The notes under the pieces are model-generated. The model was not told where the DNA came from. It did not search any database and was given only the letters and a program-made list of their open reading frames with translations. A stretch of DNA of 64,000 nt from JABAYQ01 sp049890095 (GTDB lineage: Bacteria > Bacteroidota > Bacteroidia > Flavobacteriales > UBA7312). Location of the stretch: contig JBMHCD010000005.1 of NCBI GenBank assembly GCA_049890095.1, positions 62,001-126,000 of the forward strand, written 5' to 3'. This document shows positions 8,079 through 17,643 of this stretch, piece after piece. The first letter of the stretch is position 1; the number at the start of each line of letters is the position of its first letter. The translations under genes and the position numbers were made by a program.

Positions 8079-9177
8079 AAAGCTTTTGATTTAATTTAGT
8101 ACCTCTTAAGTTTTTATCAATTATAACTCCATTTTTATCAATTAAAAAAGTTGCCGGAATACTATTAATTCCGTAAGATTTAGGAGTTTTCGATTCAAAA
8201 CCACTTAATTCGCTAACTTGAATCCATTCAATTTTATCTTGTTCGATAGCGTTTATCCAACGTTCTTTACCGTTGTTGTTTTTTAATGTATCGTCTAAAG
8301 ATATACCTACAATTTCAAATCCTTTTTCCCGATACTTATCGTACATTCTTACAATGTTAGGATTTTCATCTCTACAGGGTTTGCACCACGAAGCCCAAAA
8401 GTCAATCAATACGTAGGACCCTCTCAAACTGCTTAGAGTAAATGGGTTATTATTTACGTCATTGATGGTAAAATCTGGTGCTACAGAGCCAATTGCAGTT
8501 GCTCTAACAGATTCTAAAGTTTCTTTAAAACTTTTTGTCCATTCATTTTGTGCATAATTAATTTCTAAAGAATCAATAACCATTTTATAAATGTCATAAT
8601 GTTCATCTATAGAGCCAATGTTCATCAAAGCAAAAAAAGATGCAAAATTACCACTGTTTTGCTTAATAAAATCTATATATCTGAACTGCTGATCGATCAT
8701 GATTTGGTCGTATTTAACTCTAATGGAATCCATTACTCTTTGTTGATTTATAGTACCTTCTGCTTTTTCATAAATAATTCTTAAAGTATCTATCTTTTTA
8801 CTAGAATAATCAGCAATACTTAAAATATTTAAATACGCTTCAATTTCTATTGAACCATTACCATAATAGCTGTTAAGATTATTAATATCTAAATCTAAAT
8901 TAATTTTATCTCCTTGTTTGAAAATTAGTATTGCAAAGTTACTTGGAGACTGGTATAGTTTATATATTCCTATATTTTCTTCATTAACATTAAATGAAAA
9001 TTCTCCATCTTTAATTGAGCAAGAATCTACCAAAATAGGATTGCTTTCTGGAAAAAGCTCTTCTAGATACAAGACTGTATTTTCTTCTGCATTTGAAATA
9101 GAACCTTTGATGTTTTTATTATTATTTGAGCATGCAAAAAAGCATATTGTCAATAGTAATAGAATTATATTTTTCAT
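8062..9177 (-). CDS. TlpA-type thiol-disulfide oxidoreductase lipoprotein with DUF4369
   Basis: A 371-residue lipoprotein (lipobox FFAC, Cys16). An N-terminal DUF4369 domain (about 20-110) and a helical linker lead into a C-terminal thioredoxin/AhpC-TSA domain (about 230-371) with active site WCKPC (Cys265, Cys268). This architecture is very common in Bacteroidota and acts outside the inner membrane, often reducing disulfides during cytochrome maturation or redox stress. It follows gatB by 3 nt, so it may be part of the long heme-gene transcript. A role in cytochrome c assembly would fit that context but is inference. Confidence 0.85.
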   Translation of the reverse strand: MKNIILLLLTICFFACSNNNKNIKGSISNAEENTVLYLEELFPESNPILVDSCSIKDGEFSFNVNEENIGIYKLYQSPSNFAILIFKQGDKINLDLDINNLNSYYGNGSIEIEAYLNILSIADYSSKKIDTLRIIYEKAEGTINQQRVMDSIRVKYDQIMIDQQFRYIDFIKQNSGNFASFFALMNIGSIDEHYDIYKMVIDSLEINYAQNEWTKSFKETLESVRATAIGSVAPDFTINDVNNNPFTLSSLRGSYVLIDFWASWCKPCRDENPNIVRMYDKYREKGFEIVGISLDDTLKNNNGKERWINAIEQDKIEWIQVSELSGFESKTPKSYGINSIPATFLIDKNGVIIDKNLRGTKLNQKLSEIFK

Positions 9178-9180
9178 GTT

Positions 9181-10632
9181 TTATTTATTTAAGTATTCTT
9201 GAACTAATTTATTTGCCATTTTTGGATCTGCTTTTCCTCTAGAAATTTTCATTACTTCTCCCATAAAGAAACCAATAAGACCTTTTTTCCCTGCCTGAAA
9301 CTCTGCCACTTTCTTGGGGTTTGTATTTATAACCTGTTCAACATAGCTTCTTAATGTATCTGTATCACTTTCTTGTAACCAATTATTATTTTTTGCTATT
9401 ACTTCTGGCGAAGAAGAGTTTTTTATCATTTCAAAAAATATTTTTTGTGTAGCCACTGAGTTACTCACTTTACCATTATCAACTAGGTCGATAAGTTGAC
9501 TAATTCTCAATGCATCTATCTCAAATTGATCAATACTTATTGCTCTTTCATTTAAAGATGACTTTATTGAGCCAATCACCATATTTGCAGCAGATTTATA
9601 ATTTTTAGTCTCTTTACAAACTTCTATGTAGTATAGTGCTAAATTTTTATCCTCTACCAAAATATTTGAATCATAATCTGATAAATTCATTTCTTCTTTG
9701 AACTTCAAAAATAATTCTTTTGGTAATGGAGGGAGGTTTTCTTTTATTTTATTGATATAATTTTGAGTGAGAATTACTGGTTGTAAATCTGGTTCAGGAA
9801 AATATCTATAATCGTTTGCATCTTCTTTAGATCTCATTAGAGTAGTAGAGCCATTAAAAGCATTAAATGACCTTGTTTGTTGTTCTACAACACCTCCATT
9901 TTCGATTAATTCAATTTGTCTATCCATTTCAAATTCGATAGCTTTTTTAACATTTCTTAACGAGTTCATGTTTTTTACTTCAACACGATTTCCAAAAATG
10001 TTACTGCCTTTTTTCATTACAGAAATATTTGCATCGCATCTTAAGCTACCTTCTTCTAAATTACCATCACAAATCTCAAGATATCGAACTAATTTTCTTA
10101 CTTCGATAAGGTACTGATATGCTTCGTCTGAACTTCTCAGTTCGGGTTCTGATACAATTTCAATCAGTGCTACTCCTGCTCTATTTAAATCTACCAATGT
10201 GTTAAAAGGGTCCATGTCATGGATGCTTTTACCAGCATCTTCCTCCATATGAATTCGAGTAAGATTTATATTTTTTTCTTTACCGGCTTTATTTTTTATA
10301 GAAATAAATCCTCCAGTACAAATGGGTGTTTTATCTTGAGTAATTTGATATCCTTTTGGAAGGTCTGGGTAAAAATAATTTTTTCTAGCGTATTCGTTTC
10401 TTTCAGTAATTGAACATCCACAGGCTATTCCCATTTTAACAGCATATTCTAGAACAGATAAATTACTTTTTGGTAATGTTCCAGGATGACCTAATGATAT
10501 CGGACTTGTTTGCGTATTTGGGGATGATCCGAATGTAGTGGAATCATTACAATACGCTTTTGTTTGAGTAGATAGCTGAGCATGAACTTCTAGTCCAATT
10601 ACTAATTCATATTTATCTCTAATATTATTCAT
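9181..10632 (-). CDS. gatB: Aspartyl/glutamyl-tRNA amidotransferase subunit B
   Basis: A 483-residue GatB, the kinase/transamidation subunit of GatCAB, which converts Glu-tRNA(Gln) or Asp-tRNA(Asn) to the amidated forms. The GatB signature is seen near the N-terminus (GLEVHAQLST), then GHPGTLP and EEDAGKSIHD. RCDANISV and YRYFPEPDL lie centrally, and the C-terminal YqeY-like tRNA-binding domain ends in LVQEYLN. Length is normal. It lies 15 nt downstream of hemL. gatA and gatC are not in the window. Glu-tRNA is also the precursor for heme through HemA, so sharing a transcript with the hem genes is notable. Confidence 0.96.
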   Translation of the reverse strand: MNNIRDKYELVIGLEVHAQLSTQTKAYCNDSTTFGSSPNTQTSPISLGHPGTLPKSNLSVLEYAVKMGIACGCSITERNEYARKNYFYPDLPKGYQITQDKTPICTGGFISIKNKAGKEKNINLTRIHMEEDAGKSIHDMDPFNTLVDLNRAGVALIEIVSEPELRSSDEAYQYLIEVRKLVRYLEICDGNLEEGSLRCDANISVMKKGSNIFGNRVEVKNMNSLRNVKKAIEFEMDRQIELIENGGVVEQQTRSFNAFNGSTTLMRSKEDANDYRYFPEPDLQPVILTQNYINKIKENLPPLPKELFLKFKEEMNLSDYDSNILVEDKNLALYYIEVCKETKNYKSAANMVIGSIKSSLNERAISIDQFEIDALRISQLIDLVDNGKVSNSVATQKIFFEMIKNSSSPEVIAKNNNWLQESDTDTLRSYVEQVINTNPKKVAEFQAGKKGLIGFFMGEVMKISRGKADPKMANKLVQEYLNK

Positions 10633-10647
10633 ACGTTGTAAATATAA

Positions 10648-11931
10648 TTAAAGAATTTCTTCTAAACTTTCGTCGATTGCTAGAATCGTTTGATCAAGTA
10701 ATTTTTTGGTATGAGTTCTTGAGATGAAAAGGGATTCAAAAGCAGAAGGAGCAAAATAAACACCTTTTTTAAGAACAGCATGAAATACTTTTTTAAACAA
10801 TTCAGCATCTGCATTACAGGCATCATCAAAATTACAAACTTTATCTACTCCAAAGTGAAAACTAATCATAGATCCGACTCTGTTAATACAATATTTTAAA
10901 TCTCTTTTTTGAAAAGTTTGATGAAGTTTTTGTTCAAAATAATGAGTGTTTTCTTCTAAATCAAGATAAATTTGATCATTTTCATTTAGTTCTTTAAGTA
11001 AAGTATAGCCACAACTCATTGCAATAGGATTTCCACTTAGTGTACCAGCCTGATAAACTGGTCCAACTGGTGCTACCATATCCATAATTTCCTTTTTACC
11101 TCCAAATGCTCCAACGGGTAAGCCACCTCCGATAATTTTTCCTAGTGTTACCATATCTGGTTTGATGCCATAAACTTCGCTAGCTCCACCTTTGGCCAGT
11201 CTAAAGCCTGTCATTACCTCATCAAAAATTAATACAATATTATGTTTATCACAAAGATTTCTTAAGCCTTGTAAAAAGTTAACTTTTGGAGGAATACACC
11301 CCATATTTCCTGCAACAGGTTCTATTATGATGGCAGCAATTTGATCTGGATTTTGTGCGATTATATTTTCTACATATTCCAAATTATTAAAAGGAGCAAG
11401 TAGGGTGTCTTTTGCTGTTCCTTTAGTTACTCCAGGACTATTTGGAGTTCCTAAGGTAATTGCTCCGCTACCTGCTTTAATTAAAAAAGGATCTGCATGA
11501 CCATGATAACATCCTTCAAATTTTATAAATTTTTCTTTTTTAGTATAACCTCTAGCTACACGAATAGCACTCATACATGCTTCCGTACCAGAGTTAACCA
11601 TTCTTACCTTTTCAATAGCAGGTACCATTTTGCAAATTAGTTCAGCAATTTTGGTCTCTAATTCTGTTGGAGCACCAAAAGAAGTAGAATGGTCAACTGA
11701 TTCTTTTAATGTTTTAATAATTGGAGGGTGGCAGTGACCCAATATCATTGGCCCCCAAGAACCAATAAAGTCGATATATTCTTTATCATCAACATCTGTT
11801 AGTATTGAACCTTTTGCAGATTTAAAAAAAATAGGAGTTCCACCAACTGATTTAAAAGCTCTGACTGGAGAGTTTACACCACCAGGAATAAATAGTTGAG
11901 CTTTTTCAAAAAGCAATTCACTTTTGTTCAT
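10648..11931 (-). CDS. hemL: Glutamate-1-semialdehyde 2,1-aminomutase
   Basis: A 427-residue PLP enzyme making 5-aminolevulinate in the C5 pathway. It starts with the typical FIPGGVNSPVRAF segment. The PLP-binding region is EPVAGNMG/FDEVMTGFR, and Lys265 in TLGKIIGGGLPVGA is the Schiff-base lysine. It overlaps hemB by 14 nt. It is the last hem gene of the block, although the pathway step is second. Confidence 0.97.
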   Translation of the reverse strand: MNKSELLFEKAQLFIPGGVNSPVRAFKSVGGTPIFFKSAKGSILTDVDDKEYIDFIGSWGPMILGHCHPPIIKTLKESVDHSTSFGAPTELETKIAELICKMVPAIEKVRMVNSGTEACMSAIRVARGYTKKEKFIKFEGCYHGHADPFLIKAGSGAITLGTPNSPGVTKGTAKDTLLAPFNNLEYVENIIAQNPDQIAAIIIEPVAGNMGCIPPKVNFLQGLRNLCDKHNIVLIFDEVMTGFRLAKGGASEVYGIKPDMVTLGKIIGGGLPVGAFGGKKEIMDMVAPVGPVYQAGTLSGNPIAMSCGYTLLKELNENDQIYLDLEENTHYFEQKLHQTFQKRDLKYCINRVGSMISFHFGVDKVCNFDDACNADAELFKKVFHAVLKKGVYFAPSAFESLFISRTHTKKLLDQTILAIDESLEEIL

Positions 11932-12907
11932 TTAATAATATTTTAGAGGCTTCTTTAGCAAAATAAGTAGCAATTAAACTTGCTCCAGCTCTTTTGAAAC
12001 CTATTAACGATTCTATGATAGCTTTGTTATAATCTATCCAGCCTTTATCGCCAGCTGCTTTAATCATGGAGTATTCACCAGAAACTTGATATACACTTAC
12101 AGGGGTGTCAAAATTATCTTTAACTAACCTTACCATATCTAAATAAGGCATTCCTGGTTTAACCATTACAATATCTGCTCCTTCGTTAATATCATTACTG
12201 ACTTCGATTAATCCTTCTGAACTATTACATGGATCCATTTGATATGTTTTTTTATCACCAAATCCAGGTGCGGAATCCAATGCATCTCTAAAAGGACCAT
12301 AAAAACTAGATGCATATTTAACACTGTAGGCCATTATACCAACGTTTGTGAAGCGATTTTTTTCTAACTCGTTTCTAATTATTCCTATTCTTCCGTCCAT
12401 CATATCAGAAGGAGCAACCATGTCTACACCCGCTTTAGCATGAGAAATAGCCATTTTTGCTAAAACATCTAATGTACTATCATTATCAATAAAATTATCT
12501 TTAACAATACCATCATGTCCATATTTTGAATATGGGTCCATTGCAACATCACTCATAAGGTAAAGTTCAGGAATAGCTTCCTTTAGTAGTTTTATTGTTC
12601 GTTGCATTAAACCGTTTGGATTGACAGCTTCTTTGCCTTCGTTATCTTTTAGATGATCTTCTACCTTAGCAAAAAGGAGAGCAGATTTAATACCTAATTT
12701 GAAACATTCTTTTGCTTCTTCTAATAACAAATCAGAAGTGTATCTGTAATAGCCAGGCATGGAATGAATTTCTTCTTTTTTATTTTTTCCTTCCATAACA
12801 AATAAAGGAAGTATAAAATCTGATGGCGATAACTGATTTTCTTGAACCATTTTTCTAACGGATTCGTTTACTCTTAATCTTCTGTTTCTGTTAAATGGAA
12901 AGCTCAT
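11918..12907 (-). CDS. hemB: Delta-aminolevulinic acid dehydratase (porphobilinogen synthase)
   Basis: A 329-residue HemB that condenses two ALA molecules to porphobilinogen. Active-site lysines are Lys197 (YSVKYASSFYGPFR) and Lys250 (MVKPGMPYLD). The metal region at about 120-133 reads DVAMDPYSKYGHDG: the zinc cysteines of the DxCxC type are replaced, the pattern of Mg/K-dependent HemB. It is translationally coupled to hemL by a 14-nt overlap, and hemF lies 10 nt upstream. Confidence 0.97.
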   Translation of the reverse strand: MSFPFNRNRRLRVNESVRKMVQENQLSPSDFILPLFVMEGKNKKEEIHSMPGYYRYTSDLLLEEAKECFKLGIKSALLFAKVEDHLKDNEGKEAVNPNGLMQRTIKLLKEAIPELYLMSDVAMDPYSKYGHDGIVKDNFIDNDSTLDVLAKMAISHAKAGVDMVAPSDMMDGRIGIIRNELEKNRFTNVGIMAYSVKYASSFYGPFRDALDSAPGFGDKKTYQMDPCNSSEGLIEVSNDINEGADIVMVKPGMPYLDMVRLVKDNFDTPVSVYQVSGEYSMIKAAGDKGWIDYNKAIIESLIGFKRAGASLIATYFAKEASKILLNEQK

Positions 12908-12917
12908 ATAGTATTTT

Positions 12918-13826
12918 TTAGACCCAACTTATGGGATTTTTTAAAATTTCAACAAGTTTGTATTCTTCACTATCTTTTTCAGGGTGATGATTATACTCCC
13001 ATCGAACGGTAGAAGGTAAGCTCATTAGAATTGATTCGGTTCTACCATTAGTTTTAATTCCAAAATGGGTGCCTCTATCATGCAATAGATTAAATTCAAC
13101 GTATCTTCCTCTTCGAATTTCTTGCCATATTTTTTCATCTTGGTTAAATGATTCTTTTTTATGTTTTAAGACAATTGGTAAATAGGCCTCTAAAAATGAA
13201 TTGCTAGAAGAAATTGAAAAATTTAAATGATCTTGCATGGAGTGTTTTTCATTTTCTTTTAAATAATCAAAAAATATTCCACCAATCCCACGACTTTCTT
13301 GTCGATGTGAATTGTAAAAATATTCATCACAAGCTTTTTTAAATTTAGGATAGTAACTTAAGTCATGCAAGTCACAAGCTTTTTTGTTTACTAAATGAAA
13401 ATGTTTAGCGTCTTCTTTGTCTAAATAGTATGGAGTTAAATCAGAACCACCACCAAACCAAGAGGTTTTTAATTCATTGTTATTGTCATACATTTCAAAA
13501 TATCTCCAATTAGCATGAACTGTAGGGATTTTTGGGCTAAATGGATGTAAAACTAAGGAGATTCCACAAGCATAAAATGTTGCTTGTAGTGTATTGAACT
13601 TTTCTTTAAAAATTTTAGGTAATTCTCCATGAACAACAGAAACATTAACTCCTCCTTTTTCAAAAACGTTTCCATTATTTATTATTCTTGTTCTACCACC
13701 ACCTCCTTCAGGTCGACTCCATTTATCTTCTTTAAATTTAGCTTTTTCATCTAAATTTTCAAGTTCAAGACATATTTTGTCTTGAAGAGCAAATATGTGG
13801 TTTTCAAATTTACTCTTAATAGACAT
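12918..13826 (-). CDS. hemF: Oxygen-dependent coproporphyrinogen III oxidase
   Basis: A 302-residue cytosolic HemF that oxidatively decarboxylates coproporphyrinogen III with O2. Family motifs include RPEGGGGRTR near residue 39, FGGGSDLTPYYL, GIGGIFFDYL and the C-terminal RRGRYVEFNLLHDRGT. Use of HemF rather than only HemN indicates aerobic heme synthesis. Its start overlaps the hemE stop by one base. Confidence 0.97.
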   Translation of the reverse strand: MSIKSKFENHIFALQDKICLELENLDEKAKFKEDKWSRPEGGGGRTRIINNGNVFEKGGVNVSVVHGELPKIFKEKFNTLQATFYACGISLVLHPFSPKIPTVHANWRYFEMYDNNNELKTSWFGGGSDLTPYYLDKEDAKHFHLVNKKACDLHDLSYYPKFKKACDEYFYNSHRQESRGIGGIFFDYLKENEKHSMQDHLNFSISSSNSFLEAYLPIVLKHKKESFNQDEKIWQEIRRGRYVEFNLLHDRGTHFGIKTNGRTESILMSLPSTVRWEYNHHPEKDSEEYKLVEILKNPISWV

Positions 13827-14863
13827 TAGGCTTTGTAGTTTTTAATAGTATTGATAAATACTTTGGCATTTTCTACTGGTACAGTTGGAAGAATACCATG
13901 ACCCAAGTTGGCAATGTACTTATCTTTTCCAAAACCATCTAGCATTTTTAATGTGAGCTGTTCAATTTCTTTATGCGAAGCAAAAAGCCAAGAAGGATCA
14001 AAATTTCCCTGTATTGTTACTTTATCACCAGCCATTTTTCTTGCTTGTTGAGGAGTAAGTACCCAATCAACTCCAATTGCATTACAACCAGTATCAACAA
14101 TGTCTTTTATAGCATACCATGCACCTTTAGCAAAAACAATTGTTGGAACTCCACTTACTTTTTTCATAATTTGTTGGATATAAGGTAGAGCAAATTCATT
14201 AAAATCTTGAGGAGATAGTAATCCAGCCCAAGAATCAAATAATTGTACTGCTTGAGCACCTGCATTAATTTGAGCGTTAAGATAATCTATCGTAGTATTA
14301 GTAATTTTTTGCAAAAGTAGATGAGCTGCTTCTCTTTCTTGATGACAAAAGGATTTAGCTTGAGAAAAATCTTTGGATCCTTGACCTTGCACCATATAGC
14401 AGAGGATTGTAAAAGGAGCTCCAGCAAAACCTATAAGCGGAACTTTTCCATTAAGATCATGACGAGTTTGTTTGATGCCTTCCATTACATAAGATAAGCG
14501 ATCATGAACATCAGGATTATCCACTTGTTGAGCATCTTTTAGACTATTAACGGTTTTAGGTAAAAAAGGCCCTTTACCAGGTATCATTTGAACTTCAAAA
14601 CCTAAAGCTTGAGGAATAACTAGAATATCGGAAAAAAGAATAGCTGCATCTGTTCCAACTTGTTCAATTGGCATAATTGTGATTTCGGAAACAAGTTCTG
14701 GAGTTTCACATCTCTCGAAAAAAGAATATTTTTCTCTTAAAACTCTATAATCTGGAAGAAACCTTCCTGCTTGTCGCATCATCCAGACAGGAGGGCGTTC
14801 AACTGTTTCCCCGTTTAATGCTCTCAAAAGCAAATCGTTTTTTAGTTCCGGAAATTTCTTCAT
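13826..14863 (-). CDS. hemE: Uroporphyrinogen decarboxylase
   Basis: A 345-residue HemE that decarboxylates uroporphyrinogen III to coproporphyrinogen III. The signature PPVWMMRQAGRFLPDYR occupies about residues 23-39, with the substrate-binding Arg/Asp regions and GFAGAPFTILCYM in place. The C-terminal NLGHGILP is present. It starts one base from the hemD stop. Confidence 0.97.
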   Translation of the reverse strand: MKKFPELKNDLLLRALNGETVERPPVWMMRQAGRFLPDYRVLREKYSFFERCETPELVSEITIMPIEQVGTDAAILFSDILVIPQALGFEVQMIPGKGPFLPKTVNSLKDAQQVDNPDVHDRLSYVMEGIKQTRHDLNGKVPLIGFAGAPFTILCYMVQGQGSKDFSQAKSFCHQEREAAHLLLQKITNTTIDYLNAQINAGAQAVQLFDSWAGLLSPQDFNEFALPYIQQIMKKVSGVPTIVFAKGAWYAIKDIVDTGCNAIGVDWVLTPQQARKMAGDKVTIQGNFDPSWLFASHKEIEQLTLKMLDGFGKDKYIANLGHGILPTVPVENAKVFINTIKNYKA

Positions 14864-15517
14864 TTATTTAAAATAAATTTGAGCAGCTTCAATTATGCTT
14901 GCTACATTTGGTTTTTTACTAACAATACAGTTCTGCCCCAATTTTTTTAAGCTCTTGGCAGTAGTCTGGCCAATTGCAAAACATGGTAGGGATCCAAAAC
15001 TGTTTTTTAATGACCATGCTTTTACAGAACTTGGACTCATAAAAGCCAATGCGTCATAATCTTGCAAATTTACGTTTTTATCTACAAATTCAGTACGATA
15101 GACTACGACTTCTTTCACTTCAATATTATGTTTTTTTAAAAAATCTGGAAGTTCTTTTCTTCTCATGTTACCACAAATAAACACCACTTTTTTTTCTTTT
15201 TGTGAAGCAATTAGTTTTGCCAATTCTAAAGCAGAACTCTTAGTAGGTGAAATTGAGTTTTTGAAAAAGGAAGAGCTTTTAGGGCCTACAGTATAAATTT
15301 TGTTTGGTAATTTTAAGTTTTTTATTAATTCTGCTGCTTTTTTACTCGTAATTACCCATGGCAATTCTAAATCTAGCTCAGAAATATTAAAAGAAATAGG
15401 GATACGTTCGATTAAGGGAATCGAACTTACTTTTATATTTTCAAAATATGCATCATGGAAACATTTATCAATTGCATTTAGAAACAATAATCTTTTAGGG
15501 TTTATCATTTTGGTCAA
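14864..15517 (-). CDS. hemD: Uroporphyrinogen-III synthase
   Basis: A 217-residue protein with the weakly conserved two-domain HemD fold: WVITSKKAAELIKNL near residue 56, VVYRTEFVD near residue 124, and the C-terminal AFMSPSSVKAW...FAIGQTTAKSLKKLG segment. HemD closes and inverts ring D of hydroxymethylbilane. Sequence identity in this family is low, so position between hemC and hemE supports the call strongly. It overlaps hemC by 23 nt. Confidence 0.9.
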   Translation of the reverse strand: MTKMINPKRLLFLNAIDKCFHDAYFENIKVSSIPLIERIPISFNISELDLELPWVITSKKAAELIKNLKLPNKIYTVGPKSSSFFKNSISPTKSSALELAKLIASQKEKKVVFICGNMRRKELPDFLKKHNIEVKEVVVYRTEFVDKNVNLQDYDALAFMSPSSVKAWSLKNSFGSLPCFAIGQTTAKSLKKLGQNCIVSKKPNVASIIEAAQIYFK

Positions 15518-16400
15518 TTAATTTTTTAGCTCCTTTATCAATTGCAATTTTTGCAGCTTCAACACCTAGATTTAATGCGTTTTCTTTTATTTCGGAAATA
15601 TTTATGTTAATTTTTTTGGTGCCGTTTTCGTTTAGAACAACTCCATTGAAAAATACTTTGTTATCTTCAATATATGTATGTGCACCAACAGGAGAGGAAC
15701 ACCCACCGTTTAGAGTATTAAGAAATTGTCTTTCAATATTAGTACAAAGCCATGTATCTGGATCACTAATTTCAGAAATAACAGATTTCAATTTATTATT
15801 TTCTTTGAGACTCATAATTGCAACTGCTCCTTGACCAGGAGCTCCTACCATCCAGTCAATTTGTTTAGAGATCTCATTTTCAAGGTCTAAACGAATAAGT
15901 CCAGCACAAGCTAATAAAGTTGCATCCCAATTACTTTCTTTTAACTTTTTTATTCTAGTAGGCACATTTCCTCTGATATCTACAATTTGGTGTGTCGGAT
16001 ATTTATTTAGCCACTGTGCTTTTCTTCGGGTGCTACTTGTTGCAATAACAGCATCTTTTTTATTTAAAAAACTTAAATCATTTCTACAAACTAACGCGTC
16101 TGTAGGATTTTCTCTTTTCAGAATTGCGGTTATCTCCAGATTTTTGTCAGAAACAGTTGGAATATCTTTTAGAGAATGAACGGCAATGTCTATTTCCTTA
16201 TTTAATAGAGCATCGTCTAATACTTTTGTGAAAACACCTTTACCACCCATTAGAGGAAGAGGAGTGTCCAATACTTTGTCTCCCTCAGAAACCATTTTAA
16301 CAATTTCTACTGTATGCCCATTATTTAACAATAACTTTTCCACATGGTGTGCTTGCCACAGGGCTAACTTACTTTTACGAGTGCCTAGTTTAATGTGCAT
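15495..16400 (-). CDS. hemC: Porphobilinogen deaminase (hydroxymethylbilane synthase)
   Basis: A 301-residue HemC that polymerises four porphobilinogens. It begins KLGTRKSKLALWQA; the active-site region HSLKDIP is near residue 75; STRRKAQW and DIRGNVPTR follow. The dipyrromethane cofactor cysteine is Cys234 in LNGGCSSPVGAHTY. It sits 4 nt downstream of hemA and overlaps hemD. Confidence 0.97.
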   Translation of the reverse strand: MHIKLGTRKSKLALWQAHHVEKLLLNNGHTVEIVKMVSEGDKVLDTPLPLMGGKGVFTKVLDDALLNKEIDIAVHSLKDIPTVSDKNLEITAILKRENPTDALVCRNDLSFLNKKDAVIATSSTRRKAQWLNKYPTHQIVDIRGNVPTRIKKLKESNWDATLLACAGLIRLDLENEISKQIDWMVGAPGQGAVAIMSLKENNKLKSVISEISDPDTWLCTNIERQFLNTLNGGCSSPVGAHTYIEDNKVFFNGVVLNENGTKKININISEIKENALNLGVEAAKIAIDKGAKKLIDQNDKP

Positions 16401-16404
16401 AGTG

Positions 16405-17628
16405 CTAATTTAAGTTGTAGATATCTTTAATGATTTCTAAGATATCATCATTATATCGATATCTTTTTCTAAGATAGTTGATATTTTTACTACTTATTTT
16501 TTTAACAATACTATTAATCAGCGGTTTTACTTTTTCTAACTCTTCCGATGAGTATTGATTTTTGTATTTATTAATCTCAATGTCTTTATCTTTTTCGAAA
16601 GATGCTTCTAATTGTTTAATTATTGGACCTAATCGATGAAGTTTTAGCCAGTCTTCAAACTCTAACTTATATAAATTATTGATTGTTTTTGCTTTAGGAA
16701 TATCTTTTTTTCTTAGATCTAGAGTTTTGTCAGCTTCTGTATTTAACATATCCATATCAATTAGTTTTACTAAAGAATTAGTAGTTATTTCAGAATCAAT
16801 ATTACGTGGAACGGATAAGTCAATAAATAATTTTTTTGAAGCGATATTTTGAATATTCTTATTTGTAATGGTTGGTGTTTGAGATCCTGTTGCAACTATA
16901 ATTACATTATGGTTTAAAATTTGTTCATTTAGTTGGCTAACATCGCAGAAGCTTACGTTGTTCTTTTGGGCAATTAGCTTGGCTTTTTCTAATGTTCTAT
17001 TTATAACCGTAATCGACGAATTAGGTAAACCTGTCAAGTTTTCGAGGGTTCTTTCACCAATTTCTCCTGCTCCAAATAATAAAATATTTTTTTGTTTGGA
17101 CTGATCTATTTCTTTTCTGATATGTAAAACGGATGCATGAGCAACAGAAGCTGCTCCTTTACTTATTGAGGTAAAGGATTGAACTTCTTTATTTGCTTGA
17201 AAAACAAATTGAAGTAAGCGATCCAAAGTGCCATTTATTGTGTTAAGTTTTTTGGCCTGTTTAACACCTTCTTTAATTTGATAAAAAATTTGTAAATCTC
17301 CCAAAATTTGAGAATCTAAGCCTGTGCTGACCTCAAAAAGTTGTTGGACTGCTTCATCACCCTCTAAAACAAAGCCATATTTATCAAAATCTAATTTGTG
17401 GTTTCCAGTAAATTTAACGAATAAGTTTTTGAGTTGGTGAGTGTTAGCATTATGAGCAAATACTTGTGTTCTGTTGCAAGTTGATATCGTAAATAAAGAG
17501 TCTATACCTTGCGATTTACAATTTTCAATTAAGAGTTGAGATTGTTCACGATTGATGCTAAACTTTTCTCTAATTCCCAGAGGGCTATTCCAATGGCTGA
17601 TTCCTATGGTGCAAAATTTAAAGTCCAT
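16405..17628 (-). CDS. hemA: Glutamyl-tRNA reductase
   Basis: A 407-residue HemA that reduces Glu-tRNA to glutamate-1-semialdehyde, the committed and usually regulated step. The catalytic Cys51 is in TISTCNRTQVFA. The NADPH-binding motif GAGEIGERT is near residue 170, and the C-terminal dimerisation helix is present. It follows hemH by 15 nt. Confidence 0.97.
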   Translation of the reverse strand: MDFKFCTIGISHWNSPLGIREKFSINREQSQLLIENCKSQGIDSLFTISTCNRTQVFAHNANTHQLKNLFVKFTGNHKLDFDKYGFVLEGDEAVQQLFEVSTGLDSQILGDLQIFYQIKEGVKQAKKLNTINGTLDRLLQFVFQANKEVQSFTSISKGAASVAHASVLHIRKEIDQSKQKNILLFGAGEIGERTLENLTGLPNSSITVINRTLEKAKLIAQKNNVSFCDVSQLNEQILNHNVIIVATGSQTPTITNKNIQNIASKKLFIDLSVPRNIDSEITTNSLVKLIDMDMLNTEADKTLDLRKKDIPKAKTINNLYKLEFEDWLKLHRLGPIIKQLEASFEKDKDIEINKYKNQYSSEELEKVKPLINSIVKKISSKNINYLRKRYRYNDDILEIIKDIYNLN

Positions 17629-17643
17629 TATTTATAATTTCTT

